The notes: generated from the sequence alone by a model not told the origin. A DNA stretch of 64,000 nucleotides from Bacteroidales bacterium (GCA_021647205.1 JAKIVD010000015.1:37887-101886); one strand, 5' to 3'; counted from the stretch's first letter, positions 44,154 to 54,647 are shown. Made by a program: numbers and translations.

Positions 44154-44669
44154 ATGAGATACGTATTCTTGTTGATTTTAGCTTTTTTATTTACAGCCTG
44201 TTGTGGCGGTGGCAAGCAGGACGAAAAGCAGGCTCCTGAAAGTTCTGCCACGGCGCTGCCGGAAGGCCATTACGGTAAAACCCTCAACAAAGGAAAAGCG
44301 CAAAATGCGTTGCTTCTGCCGGAATTGCTTTCCGACAAAAACACGGCGGAAATTAAGCTCAGCGGGAATATCCAATCGGTTTGCCAGATGACAGGTTGCT
44401 GGCTGGACATGGAAACAGGAAATGGCAACTACGTTCATGTTACTTTCGAGAACGAGGCTTTTGTTGTTCCCAAGGACATTGCAGGTAAAAATGCGACCAT
44501 CGAAGGTGTGGCCTCGAAAGAGCTTGTTTCTGTTGATTTGCTTAAACGGCAGGCAAAAAGCGAAGGAAAATCACAAGAGGAAATTGATGCCATCACCAAA
44601 CCCGAAGTGGAATATTTCTTTGTCGCAACGGGTGTGGTTATTGAAGATGTGGCTCATCCTGATTTGTAA
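44154..44669 (+). CDS. DUF4920 lipoprotein
   Basis: A 171-residue protein with a lipoprotein signal (LLILAFLFTAC, then CGGG). The mature domain has an OB-like beta core with SGNIQSVCQMTGCWLDMETG, the cysteine-containing signature of DUF4920. No enzymatic activity is known for the family; the spaced cysteines and its frequent occurrence near respiratory genes suggest metal or redox handling, which is only a guess. Confidence 0.8.
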   Translation: MRYVFLLILAFLFTACCGGGKQDEKQAPESSATALPEGHYGKTLNKGKAQNALLLPELLSDKNTAEIKLSGNIQSVCQMTGCWLDMETGNGNYVHVTFENEAFVVPKDIAGKNATIEGVASKELVSVDLLKRQAKSEGKSQEEIDAITKPEVEYFFVATGVVIEDVAHPDL

Positions 44670-44715
44670 TCGGCCAAGCATTTTGGGTTGAGGGTTTTTA
44701 GGCCTGTTGATAAAA

Positions 44716-47700
44716 TCACACTTCCAGCACTTCCACATCCTCTTTCAGGTAAACCAACCTGCCGTTCACCCCGGCATACCCCAGTTTTTCAAACGCCCTG
44801 ACATAAGCAAGAACCTGCTTTTTGTGTTCTTCAGACTTTGCACCTGTTTTGTAGTCGATAATACAAAGTTCACTATCTTTGATAACAACCCGGTCAGGAC
44901 GGTGGATAGTTCCGTTGGCATCAAGCAGCTCGGTTTCATTTTTCACTAGGACACCGTTTGAAAAATAGGCGCTCAACTCGGGGTGCCCCACAACTTTCCG
45001 TAGCAATGAACTTATTTTCCCGCTTTCCGGGCCATCAATCATGCCCATGTTTCGGTATTGTGCTACAATGTCAGCCACATCTCCCGCAAAGCGGATTTTT
45101 GCCAGCATGGCATGCAAAAGGTTGCCATAAGTAGTGGCCGGTTTGCTGTCGAGCAACTCCCAGTAAACCGTTTCGGATTTCGCTATTGAAATGAGGCCTT
45201 CCCAGGAAGTGGAAATCATTTTCTCCAAGGAGGGGTTGCTCGTTGCGTGCTGCGTTTCTTTTTTCCTGCGCGAAGCCAGGAAGCCGAAATTGTAAGTTTG
45301 TTTTCCTTCCTGCCAAATGCCTTTTTTCTCCAGGTAAGGCTTTAAATAACCGGCAAACAAATCTTTTGTTCCAACATCGGCAAGTGCAAACAAGGCCTGG
45401 ACAGGACGGGTAAATGCTACATAAACAAGGTTCAGGAAATCGAGTTGGTTTTTGTCATTTTCTTCCTCCACTACTTCGGACAGGCCGATCACTTCCAAAT
45501 CTTTGGTCAGTGGCAGCAGCCCCACTTTGAGTTCATCCATTTCTTGCAGCTTCAATTCCTCCATATCAATCCAGTACTCATTTTTTGTTTTTCGTTCCCT
45601 GGCATAGTTCAGGTCAGCAATCACGGCTTCAAACTTCAGTCCTTTTGCCTTGTGCACCGTCATAATTTTGATGGCCTCCCCACCGTCGGGCATGCTGATG
45701 TAAAGCTTTTCCTTTTTTTCTTCCCATAAACCGATAAATTCCTCAAGGCTTTCCCTGCCTGCCTGTTGCGCTGCAAAAACATAGTCGAGAAAATACTGTA
45801 CAAAAATATTGACCTGCTCCGTCTGTAACAGGTTTCTGATGGCGAATTCGGCAACCTCATAAACCGGGCGTCCGTTTATTTGGGACAGGGAGCAGCCCTC
45901 TTTAAAATAAATGCCGAGGCCGCTGAAACCGTCATCGTCCTTCCCGAGCGCCTGAACGTACAAACTGTTAAAACTGCCCGCTGTTTTGCCTGTCTCGATC
46001 AGGAGAGAGAGAAGCTCTGCCAGAAAAATCTTTTCGCGGGGATAAAGGAGTATTTTGAAAAAGGCCACTATCAGCCTGACCTCTGGGGAGTTGGTAAGTA
46101 AAAGCGATTCGGAAGTAAGCACCTTGATGTTGTTGTTGAGCAAAAAAGCAGCAATTTCGACAGCACTCTTGTTTGTCCGTGTGAGTATGCAAATATCTTC
46201 GGGCCGAAACTGTGCAGCCAGCAGTTCATCAATGTTGTTCCTGATGACTTTGAGGCGCTGCCGCGAAAAATCCTCTTTGGCGCCGGAAGCGATTAAATCG
46301 AGCCGGACAAAACCACCCGTTTTGTCCGTATTTGCCGGAAGCTGTTGCTGGTGTGCTTTGTAAATCTGCAACAGGTTTTCGCTAAAGCCTGTCTTTATCA
46401 CTTCAAAAAAATCGTTGTTGAAACCTACAATCTCGGATAGTGAACGAAAGTTAACATCCAGCACTTCTTCCCTGTAGTGGCTTTCCAGCAGCCTTTCGCG
46501 TTCGCGGCTCAGTGGCGAATTATCGCTGTTGTAGATTTTGGGCAACTTGGCAAACAACTCCACTTCACCGTTCCTGAATCGGTAGATGGCCTGTTTGGCA
46601 TCGCCGACCAGCATATTGAAGTTGTTGTACGACAGGGATTCTTCGAGAAGCGGCAGCAGGTTTTGCCATTGCAGGATGGAAGTGTCCTGGAATTCATCGA
46701 TGAGGAAGTAGCGGTATTTCCGTCCGAGGCGTTCATAAATAAAGGGGACGGGCTGGCCTGCAATTTCGTCGCTTATTTTTTTGTTGAACTCCGAAATATG
46801 CACTTTCTGTGTGCGGTCGCTAAAGTCAGTGAGTAAATCCCTGATTTCTTTGGCCAGTGCCAGCGAATAGATTTTGCTGTACAGCAGGTTGTAAAGGGTG
46901 TATCGCTTTATCTCATCCTGCAACGAAAGGTAGCGTTTTTCGAGCTGTTCTTTTATACCGTCAATGCGCTGTTGCTGCATGGCATTGGCCTTTGAGCCGT
47001 GCCAATTTCCTTCAGCAATGGTTTTTTCCGGCGTTTTCTTAGCGGGGAAGTTCTTGCCAAAATCAAAATCAGCCAATTTAGCAAAGTACCCGGCGATGCC
47101 GTTCTTTCCGCCGGCAAAGTCACTGGTTTCCAAAGAGGCTTTCCCTATAAGGTCGAGGGCAGTTTGCGCCAGTTGTCTGATAGCCAGTTTTGCTTCGTTG
47201 CGACGGTTTCTCAGTACTGAAATGTATTTGATGAAGGTGGGCAATTTCATTTCCCCGATCTTGCGGAGGTGCTGAAAACCTTCTTCGTCCATCTGCTTTT
47301 TGATAAAGTTGCTGAGCGAAGCCGTTGGGTCGTAATATTTTCCATCCTCAATTTTCGACAAGACGAAATTGACCATGATTTTTGTCAGATCGCTGTTGGT
47401 GCCCATATTCTGGTACAAATCGCTGATTATTTCGGGTACAATATCATCCTTGTCGAGGACAACCTCAAAGTTTTGCGGCAGTTTGACATCTGAGGCAAAA
47501 GTTCTGACGATGCGGTGCACAAAAGCATCGATAGTGCTCACGGCAAATTCTTCGTAACGGTGGATGATGAAGGTGCGCAGGCTTTTCGCCCTTTCGGTGA
47601 GTGTGGTTTTGTCCAGCTTCAGGTCGTTAATGAGTGGCTTTATTTCATCCGAATTCCAGGCGGTACCGTCGATGAGCTTGCCAAGTGTTTCCAGGATGCG

Positions 47701-47853
47701 TTCCTTCATTTCGTTGGCTGCCTTGTTGGTGAAGGTGATGGCCAGCACATGCCTGAAATCGGAAGGTTGCCGAAGGGTGATTTTCAGGTATTCGCGCACC
47801 AGGGTCGTTGTCTTTCCCGAGCCGGCTGATGATTTGTAAACGAGGAGGGGCAT
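44716..47853 (-). CDS. UvrD-type helicase with C-terminal nuclease (AddA-like)
   Basis: A 1045-residue protein. The superfamily 1 helicase motifs are clear: Walker A SSAGSGKTTTLV at about 8-19, ITFTNKAANEMKER, DEFQDT (about 400) and TVHKAKGLKFEAVI. The C-terminus carries a PD-(D/E)XK exonuclease-like end with IIDYKTGAKSEEHKKQVLAY near residue 1005-1025, as in AddA. It should act in double-strand break repair and degradation of linear DNA. The nuclease partner AddB normally adjoins it, but no such gene is in this window. It overlaps nothing and is convergent with the DUF4920 gene. Confidence 0.88.
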   Translation of the reverse strand: MPLLVYKSSAGSGKTTTLVREYLKITLRQPSDFRHVLAITFTNKAANEMKERILETLGKLIDGTAWNSDEIKPLINDLKLDKTTLTERAKSLRTFIIHRYEEFAVSTIDAFVHRIVRTFASDVKLPQNFEVVLDKDDIVPEIISDLYQNMGTNSDLTKIMVNFVLSKIEDGKYYDPTASLSNFIKKQMDEEGFQHLRKIGEMKLPTFIKYISVLRNRRNEAKLAIRQLAQTALDLIGKASLETSDFAGGKNGIAGYFAKLADFDFGKNFPAKKTPEKTIAEGNWHGSKANAMQQQRIDGIKEQLEKRYLSLQDEIKRYTLYNLLYSKIYSLALAKEIRDLLTDFSDRTQKVHISEFNKKISDEIAGQPVPFIYERLGRKYRYFLIDEFQDTSILQWQNLLPLLEESLSYNNFNMLVGDAKQAIYRFRNGEVELFAKLPKIYNSDNSPLSRERERLLESHYREEVLDVNFRSLSEIVGFNNDFFEVIKTGFSENLLQIYKAHQQQLPANTDKTGGFVRLDLIASGAKEDFSRQRLKVIRNNIDELLAAQFRPEDICILTRTNKSAVEIAAFLLNNNIKVLTSESLLLTNSPEVRLIVAFFKILLYPREKIFLAELLSLLIETGKTAGSFNSLYVQALGKDDDGFSGLGIYFKEGCSLSQINGRPVYEVAEFAIRNLLQTEQVNIFVQYFLDYVFAAQQAGRESLEEFIGLWEEKKEKLYISMPDGGEAIKIMTVHKAKGLKFEAVIADLNYARERKTKNEYWIDMEELKLQEMDELKVGLLPLTKDLEVIGLSEVVEEENDKNQLDFLNLVYVAFTRPVQALFALADVGTKDLFAGYLKPYLEKKGIWQEGKQTYNFGFLASRRKKETQHATSNPSLEKMISTSWEGLISIAKSETVYWELLDSKPATTYGNLLHAMLAKIRFAGDVADIVAQYRNMGMIDGPESGKISSLLRKVVGHPELSAYFSNGVLVKNETELLDANGTIHRPDRVVIKDSELCIIDYKTGAKSEEHKKQVLAYVRAFEKLGYAGVNGRLVYLKEDVEVLEV

Positions 47854-47889
47854 TTGTGAATTGTGATTTTTGGAATCTGATTTCTGGAA

Positions 47890-48987
47890 TTATGGCTTAT
47901 AAATAATTTTTCTGTTCACAGTCCGCTTACCAGCCCGAAACTGAATCAGGTAATGCCCGTGAACCATGTTCAGGTTTTTAAAACTAAAGTCCATCTCCGC
48001 TTTCCCCTGTGGGAGCATCCCTTCGTAAATGTTCAGCACCTCCCTTCCGTACAGGTCGTATAGTTTTACTGCCACCTCTTGTTTTTTCAGCATCTCGAAC
48101 TGCAATTTCACCCTGTTGGCCGTTGGATTGGGGAAGAGCTGCAAATCGTTGTTGCGCACAAAAGGTTCTTCGTTGGTTCCGCTGATGATAACCCTGGCGG
48201 AATCGACATATTCCACAACCACGCCACCCAGGTTTGAGGCAATCTGTAGCAGGGGAACCTTTTGTCCTTTGCCCAGCCATTGGTAAAGTGTGTAATTGCG
48301 GGTTACCGGTATGCCAATTTCGAGGGAGTCGAGATAGATGCTGTCAGTTTCGCTCACTTCCGATTTGAGCCTGAGTACCTCAAAAGTTCCGAAAGGGGTT
48401 ATGAGTGTTCCCCAGCCGTCCACGGTATCCACATGTACCCTGGTCATCCTCAGGTAGCCAATGGCTGGCAGGTCCTGGGCAAAATGCGACTGCGATGCCC
48501 AGCTAGTCTGGTAAGCCATGGGAAAACCATACAGCAGGTCGGGTTCGTCATAAGCTATGGGAAACGGAAATCCGAAAATACTGATGCCTGTACCGGTTGC
48601 ACGGTAGCCGTCGTTTTTCTTTTTGTAAAAGTCGTACTCATCGCTAAGCGGGAAACCGGGGATGGGCAGGCCCTCGAAGCCCTTCACCCCATAATCGGAA
48701 TTGAGGGCAAACAGCCAGTAGGTAAAGGGAAGCGACAGCGGACTTGAAAAAGTGTCCACACGCTGGCTGATGGGTATCAGTTGGGAAAAATCCCAGAGAA
48801 AATCCTCACCGGTGGCCGTGTAATCGATAAAGTCGAGGTTGAGGCCGGTACTGCTCCGCACCGTGTCGTTAACCGATGGCATGTCGGACTGGTCGATGGT
48901 TATTTGAGCTGTTGCTGCAAAGCTGAAAGTGCTTATCAGCAGGGCGAGCAGTAAGCCTTTTGCCGGGCGGATGAGTTTGGTTTTCAT
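47890..48987 (-). CDS. T9SS-secreted protein of unknown function
   Basis: A 365-residue protein started at ATG 48987 to give a signal peptide (GLLLALLISTFSFAATA, then Q); an earlier in-frame ATG at 49068 has no signal-like lead. The central part is unassigned and beta-rich. The C-terminal 80 residues form a T9SS type A sorting domain (LQLFPNPTANRVKLQFE ... HYLIQFRAGKRTVNRKIIYKP), so the protein is probably exported and attached or released by type IX secretion. It lies just upstream of the AddA-like gene, which is probably chance. Confidence 0.8.
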   Translation of the reverse strand: MKTKLIRPAKGLLLALLISTFSFAATAQITIDQSDMPSVNDTVRSSTGLNLDFIDYTATGEDFLWDFSQLIPISQRVDTFSSPLSLPFTYWLFALNSDYGVKGFEGLPIPGFPLSDEYDFYKKKNDGYRATGTGISIFGFPFPIAYDEPDLLYGFPMAYQTSWASQSHFAQDLPAIGYLRMTRVHVDTVDGWGTLITPFGTFEVLRLKSEVSETDSIYLDSLEIGIPVTRNYTLYQWLGKGQKVPLLQIASNLGGVVVEYVDSARVIISGTNEEPFVRNNDLQLFPNPTANRVKLQFEMLKKQEVAVKLYDLYGREVLNIYEGMLPQGKAEMDFSFKNLNMVHGHYLIQFRAGKRTVNRKIIYKP

Positions 48988-49137
48988 AGTTTTTCGTTTA
49001 AAGTTTAAAAGTTTGAAAGTTGTTCGTTGGCTGTCTCCGGTCTTCAGTCCAGCCATCCAGCCCTCCAAGCATCAAAGATTGACGGATTACGGATTACGAT
49101 CAGGCGGAAGCAAATAACCATCCAACAGTCCAACCCT

Positions 49138-52100
49138 CTATTTACCTTTTTTCTTTTTCTCTTTTTTCGGCCTGCTGCGTTGAAACAGTTCTGCAAAGGT
49201 ATTGAATTCCTTTCTGAAAGCAATACCAACCCCCTGGGTGTAGGGCGATACTTTGTCGTAGTTGTTGTAGTTGTACCACGAATTGACATTGGAGTGGTTG
49301 AAAACTTTCAATACCCATTGGCCGTCTTCGCGGAGCTTATAACCGATGTCCACATCACCGACAACATTGCTTGCATTCTGGTTGGACCGGTCGTAGGTCA
49401 TGCCGAAATTTCCCTCGATTGTCAGCCGGTCGTCGAACAACTGGGTGGACAGGGCGACATCAAATTCTTCCTGGGTAATCTGGTCGCCGGGTTTGTAGTT
49501 CACCCCGATATCGAAATCGTCGCTTATCCGCGAAAGCATGCTGCTCAGCTGGTTGGACAACACGCTGTAGTAGGCAGTGTTGAGACCCACATTTGATGCA
49601 TTGTTGAAACTGAAAGTGCCCAGTACCAGCAGTGAAATCATTTGTTGGTTGACGATTGCCTGGTTAGTGGTGTCGAGCAAGGCATAAACCATTCTTCTCT
49701 GGTCGGGGTCCATATCAGGGAATTTAATCTCGAACCTGAGGTCGGGGTTCAACAACTGATTGGTAAGGACAACGTAGCATTCCACATTGACTTTGTTTTT
49801 GTAGTTGGCGCTGGAGTCAATTTGAATACCCAGACTGCTCAGGTTAGTCTTCACCCGGTAAAGCCCTTTGATGTTGAGGTTGGCAAGGTAAGGGTCGCCA
49901 GTCCACGAAATCCGGCCACCTTCAACCAGGGTAAAACGCTTGTTGACCAGGTTGCCGATGGAAAAATGAAACAATCCTTTGCTGACGGTGTAATCGCCAA
50001 TCAGTGTAAAATCGCCATCGGTATTGGTATGCATGAACAAGTCGCCTTTTCCTTCCGACTCGATGCTGCCCATGTCGCCGGGCAGGGACAGCGACACCTT
50101 GGCCTCCGGTGTAATTTGCATGTTCAATTTAATGTCGTAGGCAAGGTTCTGATCGTTATCTTTTTTCTCTTCTTTTTCCTTAAGGTGTTGTGCGGGATTG
50201 CTTTCCAGTGTATCCGGTTCGTGTTTGATAAAAATGATGTAATCTTTATCGGCAATTTCGACTGAATAATCCATCGGCAGAAAAACATGTGTTCCTTTCC
50301 GGCTGGCCACTTTGATGTCCAGGGCGATGTCGTTTGGGCTTCCGCTGATAAGAATGTTTCCCGAAGTGATAGCTGTTCCGTAATACACATCGTTCATGGT
50401 CCGGTCGGTGTTAAAGAAAAGGAGTTTGTCGGTGGTGATTTTCACATCGAACTCCGGGTCCAGGAAATGATTGTGCCGCAGCTTGCCGTCAATTTCAGCG
50501 CGGTTGCCGAGTGTGTCATAAATCACCAGGTTGTCAAAGATTATTTCGTCGGGTTTAAACTCAACATCGTTCGAGAAAGAATATTTGGTGTTCAGGTAAT
50601 TGATGAGCAGGCTGGTACGGTACAATTCTGCCGAACCGGTAAGTTGGGGCTTCTCAATGCTTCCGGACAATTTCAGCTTACCACCTGCCATTCCTTCAAC
50701 ATGGGACAAATAAGCTGAAGCAAAGGATTCCAGCGCCCGCAACCTGAAACGGTTAAAGGCAATGCTCAGGTCGAGCGACTCTTCCTGCTTAAAAGGAAAA
50801 TAATAACCGTCCACCGAGAGGATTTCCCCACTGCCGGAATTGCCATCTTTCACGATTTGCATTTTCACGAAAATAGAATTGTTGGTGTTGTCCCAGGTAT
50901 TCATCAGGTGCAAGTTGCCGAGGTATTCTTTGTTGAGTTGAAAGCCGGTAATTTCCAGGTTGGAAATCAGCGCCGGCTTGCCCCTAATGCGTGAAAGTTC
51001 AAGATAACCTTCGGCCAGTCCGTCCAGATCAAAGTTCAAAGACCGTGTCAGAATATCAAAATGCGAAAGATTCCAGTGCCCGAATTCAAGGCGCAGTGTG
51101 TCCTCGTCATTGTGCGGGTATTTCCCGCTGACGGACAATCGGGAGTTTCCCCCGGTAATTTCGATATGCTGAAAGCGGATTCCCGAACTGTCCTTATGGA
51201 CCCTGTTGTTTTCGGCAATTTGCCAGGCGGTGTCATTGATCACGACATCCGATTTGCTAATGACAAAGTTTGTATTGTGGAAGTCGGTTGCGATTTGTCC
51301 TTCGAGAACCCCGTGATTAACCAAAGTACTGTCTTTGTTGTCCCAGAAGATGCCAAGAGAAAGGCTGTCGCTGCCCACATTGGCCTTCAGCTCCAGGTTG
51401 TCGATCCCAAAAATAGTTTTGTCCGTTTCCGTGCTGTCTTTAATAATGATTCGTGCATTTGTGAAATCGGCAAAAACCCGGTCATTTTTTGTGAAGACGC
51501 TCAGTGTATTGTCATTCAGTGTAATGCCGTGATAAACCAGTTTGTCTGCATTCAGGCTGGCATGGATGGTCCGTTGCGCGAAATCAAGTTTTCCCTGAAA
51601 GTTGGTTGTTGGTGATAAATCAAGACCGGGGACAAACTGTTCTTTGATAATACGTCCATCTTTAATACGTCCCTCGAAGTTGATGTAATTGTCCCCTGTT
51701 TGTTGTTGAACTGATTGTTCGCTGCTCAGTTTGTAAAAGTGGTTGGCCAGTGTGCTTACCCTTTCGGGGATGGCTGTGATATCGTATTTTCCATTCATCG
51801 TAAAATCGCCAAAATCGGAATACAGGCTGAGTGTATGAACACCTGCTGTGTCCAGTCTTTTTTCGAGCCTGGCGCTATCCATTGGATACAGTGCTTTGTC
51901 AAACCAGAGTTTGCTGTCAGTAAGTGTGAATTCGCCGGTCATGTTTTCCGGATCAAAGCCTTTGAGGTACATTCCTGCCTTTCCGGAAAAGCCAAAACCC
52001 GGAATGGGTACCAGTCTCAGGTCGGCCAGATTGGCTTTGGCAAAGTTGGCGTTCAGTCCGACTTCGGTTTCGTCGGCGAAAACCAAAAAGGCATTGGCAT

Positions 52101-53634
52101 CGAGCATCAGGTTTTTATCGCCGATGCGGAAACTCATCATGAGTGAGTCGCCAACATAGCGGCTGTGTACCCGGACGCGCCGGTAATTGTAGTCAAGAAA
52201 ATCCACGGCTGTAAGCATGCCTTTGCCCTGCAAAAATATATCGTCCAGCGAATTGCCACGTCCGTTTAACTGTACATCGAGATTCATTTTGCCGAGCAGT
52301 TTTTCCTGTTTGAACAAGCGTCCAACATCCACCGTATCACCTTTCATGCTGAGGTCGAAATACAGGGTGTCGCCTTCTCTTCTCGTGAACGCAAGACGAG
52401 TGTTGAGCGTCCCTTCGTCAGATTTAATTTTCAATATGGTGACAAAATCTTCATAAAAACCCTTAAAGTTTCCACTCAGGTGGAAAACTTCTTCGCACTT
52501 AAGCTGATCAGATAAGTCGATGTGCTGTTCGTCAACAGGCAGGGCGAAATTGCGGAAATCGCAGGCCGAGACCGAGAGTTCGTCGAATTCGGCTTCCATG
52601 TAGGAGCTAAAAAAATCGGGCAGGCCTTTAATGCCGGCATCGGTGGCAATGCGGCTGTTTTTTCCAAAATGAATTTTCAGGTTTTTGGCTTTCAGGTTGC
52701 TGACCGGCCCGCTCACCTTTCCAGTCAGGCCCAGGCGGTTGGGCATTTTGAACATGATTTCGGCAAAAAAGCCCAGGTCGTCCATCTGCAGTTGGGTTGG
52801 TCTGAAATTGCCGCTCATCTCTACCGAATCGATAAAATAGCTGTAAGACCGAAAGGAGGAATAGTTGAAATCCAGGTCAAGGTCGAGCGTAGAATTGGCG
52901 ATGTCCATGAGCAGGCCGTGTGCATGGAGGCCGGTAGAGCTGAGGATAAAATCGGTACTCATTTTCTTGATGTGAATTCCGCATTGTTCCCTGGCGTGCA
53001 GGTTTTCGATCCTGAAATCCAGGGAATCGTTTATGACAACAAAGTTTGTCACATTCAGTTCGATGCTGTCAATCAGGATGTCAGCATAATCCATCGCCCT
53101 GCCGTTGTCGTAATGCTTGTTTTCGTCAAATAGATGGAATGTCGAAGCGGTAAGGCTCAGTTTTTTTGAGTGTAGTTTAAAACTGCCCCCACCGGCTTTA
53201 GTGGTATCCTGAAGGCTGTTGAGCAGGTAATTAAAATTGTAATCGCTTTCGCCTTTGTAGCGGCCATAAGTAAAGGAAGCACCATCCAGTTCCAGTTTGC
53301 TGAACACCAGACCAAACAGCCCCCAGTCGGCGTACACAGCTTTGGCGCGCAGGTGGCCAACCCGGATCATGGGGTTGTTCCGGTGGTCTTCCATTCGGAG
53401 CCCGGTGATTTCGATGCCGCTGAAAACATCAACCCGCAGGGAGTGGATTTCTGTATTGAGGCCGGTTTGTTTGGTGAGCAGGCTGGTGAGTATTTTTGCT
53501 GAGAAGGTCTGGACCATGGGGTCTTTGAACAGGAATGTGAGTGCAGGCGGGATGGCCAGCACGACCAGAAAGGCATTTAACAAGAGCCTCAGAAGCTTTT
53601 TTCTGCTATTTTTGCGGGGCATTTTATTTGTCAA
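49138..53634 (-). CDS. Translocation/assembly module TamB-like protein (DUF490)
   Basis: A 1498-residue protein with an N-terminal membrane anchor (LLLNAFLVVLAIPPALTFLF, about residues 17-36), then about 1400 residues of repeated beta strands forming a long lipid-transfer-like bridge. The C-terminal DUF490/TamB domain ends in a conserved part (IGVNYKPGDQITQEEFDVALS and GNFGMTY) and a lysine-rich tail. TamB-type proteins carry phospholipids or assist barrel insertion across the periplasm. A second start at ATG 53622 (PRKNSRKK) gives a better leader. It is transcribed away from tsaD with start codons 6-18 bp apart. Confidence 0.9.
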   Translation of the reverse strand: MTNKMPRKNSRKKLLRLLLNAFLVVLAIPPALTFLFKDPMVQTFSAKILTSLLTKQTGLNTEIHSLRVDVFSGIEITGLRMEDHRNNPMIRVGHLRAKAVYADWGLFGLVFSKLELDGASFTYGRYKGESDYNFNYLLNSLQDTTKAGGGSFKLHSKKLSLTASTFHLFDENKHYDNGRAMDYADILIDSIELNVTNFVVINDSLDFRIENLHAREQCGIHIKKMSTDFILSSTGLHAHGLLMDIANSTLDLDLDFNYSSFRSYSYFIDSVEMSGNFRPTQLQMDDLGFFAEIMFKMPNRLGLTGKVSGPVSNLKAKNLKIHFGKNSRIATDAGIKGLPDFFSSYMEAEFDELSVSACDFRNFALPVDEQHIDLSDQLKCEEVFHLSGNFKGFYEDFVTILKIKSDEGTLNTRLAFTRREGDTLYFDLSMKGDTVDVGRLFKQEKLLGKMNLDVQLNGRGNSLDDIFLQGKGMLTAVDFLDYNYRRVRVHSRYVGDSLMMSFRIGDKNLMLDANAFLVFADETEVGLNANFAKANLADLRLVPIPGFGFSGKAGMYLKGFDPENMTGEFTLTDSKLWFDKALYPMDSARLEKRLDTAGVHTLSLYSDFGDFTMNGKYDITAIPERVSTLANHFYKLSSEQSVQQQTGDNYINFEGRIKDGRIIKEQFVPGLDLSPTTNFQGKLDFAQRTIHASLNADKLVYHGITLNDNTLSVFTKNDRVFADFTNARIIIKDSTETDKTIFGIDNLELKANVGSDSLSLGIFWDNKDSTLVNHGVLEGQIATDFHNTNFVISKSDVVINDTAWQIAENNRVHKDSSGIRFQHIEITGGNSRLSVSGKYPHNDEDTLRLEFGHWNLSHFDILTRSLNFDLDGLAEGYLELSRIRGKPALISNLEITGFQLNKEYLGNLHLMNTWDNTNNSIFVKMQIVKDGNSGSGEILSVDGYYFPFKQEESLDLSIAFNRFRLRALESFASAYLSHVEGMAGGKLKLSGSIEKPQLTGSAELYRTSLLINYLNTKYSFSNDVEFKPDEIIFDNLVIYDTLGNRAEIDGKLRHNHFLDPEFDVKITTDKLLFFNTDRTMNDVYYGTAITSGNILISGSPNDIALDIKVASRKGTHVFLPMDYSVEIADKDYIIFIKHEPDTLESNPAQHLKEKEEKKDNDQNLAYDIKLNMQITPEAKVSLSLPGDMGSIESEGKGDLFMHTNTDGDFTLIGDYTVSKGLFHFSIGNLVNKRFTLVEGGRISWTGDPYLANLNIKGLYRVKTNLSSLGIQIDSSANYKNKVNVECYVVLTNQLLNPDLRFEIKFPDMDPDQRRMVYALLDTTNQAIVNQQMISLLVLGTFSFNNASNVGLNTAYYSVLSNQLSSMLSRISDDFDIGVNYKPGDQITQEEFDVALSTQLFDDRLTIEGNFGMTYDRSNQNASNVVGDVDIGYKLREDGQWVLKVFNHSNVNSWYNYNNYDKVSPYTQGVGIAFRKEFNTFAELFQRSRPKKEKKKKGK

Positions 53635-53639
53635 ACCTC

Positions 53640-54647
53640 ATGTATATTTTAGGCATTGAATCTTCTTGCGACGACACTTCGGCAGCCTTGTTGCAGGACA
53701 CCCGTATTCTGTCGAATGTTATTGCCAACCAGGATGTTCACCAAAACTTTGGTGGTGTGGTCCCCGAACTGGCTTCGCGCGCGCATCAGCAAAACATTAT
53801 CCCGGTTGTTGAGGTGGCGCTTCGCAAAGCAAAAGTAGGGAAAAAACAATTGAGTGCCTTGGCTTTTACCCGCGGGCCCGGACTGCTGGGTTCGTTATTG
53901 GTGGGCACTTCTTTTGCCAAGTCGTTTGCGCTGGGACTCGGCATCCCGATTATTGAAGTTGATCACCTGAAAGCCCATATCCTGGCCCACTTTATCGATG
54001 ACGGGCAAGCTGGGGGCAAACCGCTTTTTCCATTTTTGTGCCTGACGGTTTCAGGTGGGCATACACAGATTGTGCGGGTGGACAGTGCCACTGCAATGCA
54101 CATCCTTGGTAAAACCATCGATGACGCTGCCGGGGAGGCTTTCGACAAAGCAGCTAAAATAATGGGTTTGCCTTATCCCGGCGGGCCGGAGATAGACAAG
54201 CTGGCCAAAACGGGGAACCCCGAGGCTTTCGTTTTTCCGGCTTCAAGCATGAAAGGGCTGGACTACAGTTTTAGCGGGCTCAAAACCGCTTTCCTGTATT
54301 TTTTGCGCGACAGGCTGAAGGAAGACGGACAGTTTATTGAAAAACACAAAGCCGACCTGGCAGCATCCCTTCAAAATACCATTATCAAAATGTTGCTCAA
54401 TAAGGTAAAAAGGGCTGTGAAGGAAAGTGGGATTAACCGCATTGCCCTGGCCGGCGGTGTTTCTGCCAATTCGGGATTGCGACAGGCACTACTTGACATG
54501 GCAGAGGAAAACAACTGGCAAACCTTCATCCCCAAATTGCAATACAGCACCGACAATGCTGCCATGATTGCCATTGCAGGCTATTTCAAATACCTTGATG
54601 GCGATTTTGCAGGGCAGGATGTTGTGCCGTATTCGAAGAGCAGGTAG
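53640..54647 (+). CDS. tsaD: tRNA threonylcarbamoyladenosine synthase subunit TsaD
   Basis: A 335-residue enzyme that, with TsaB and TsaE, transfers threonylcarbamoyl to A37 of ANN-decoding tRNAs. It starts at ATG 53640 with YILGIESSCDDTSAAL, the invariant family N-terminus. The metal-binding HxxxH is HLKAH at residues 109-113, in EVDHLKAHILAHF. Further family blocks are FLCLTVSGGHTQI, GEAFDKAAKIMGLPYPGGP and LAGGVSANSGLR. The start codon almost abuts the divergent TamB start, so both must share a short promoter region. Confidence 0.97.
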   Translation: MYILGIESSCDDTSAALLQDTRILSNVIANQDVHQNFGGVVPELASRAHQQNIIPVVEVALRKAKVGKKQLSALAFTRGPGLLGSLLVGTSFAKSFALGLGIPIIEVDHLKAHILAHFIDDGQAGGKPLFPFLCLTVSGGHTQIVRVDSATAMHILGKTIDDAAGEAFDKAAKIMGLPYPGGPEIDKLAKTGNPEAFVFPASSMKGLDYSFSGLKTAFLYFLRDRLKEDGQFIEKHKADLAASLQNTIIKMLLNKVKRAVKESGINRIALAGGVSANSGLRQALLDMAEENNWQTFIPKLQYSTDNAAMIAIAGYFKYLDGDFAGQDVVPYSKSR

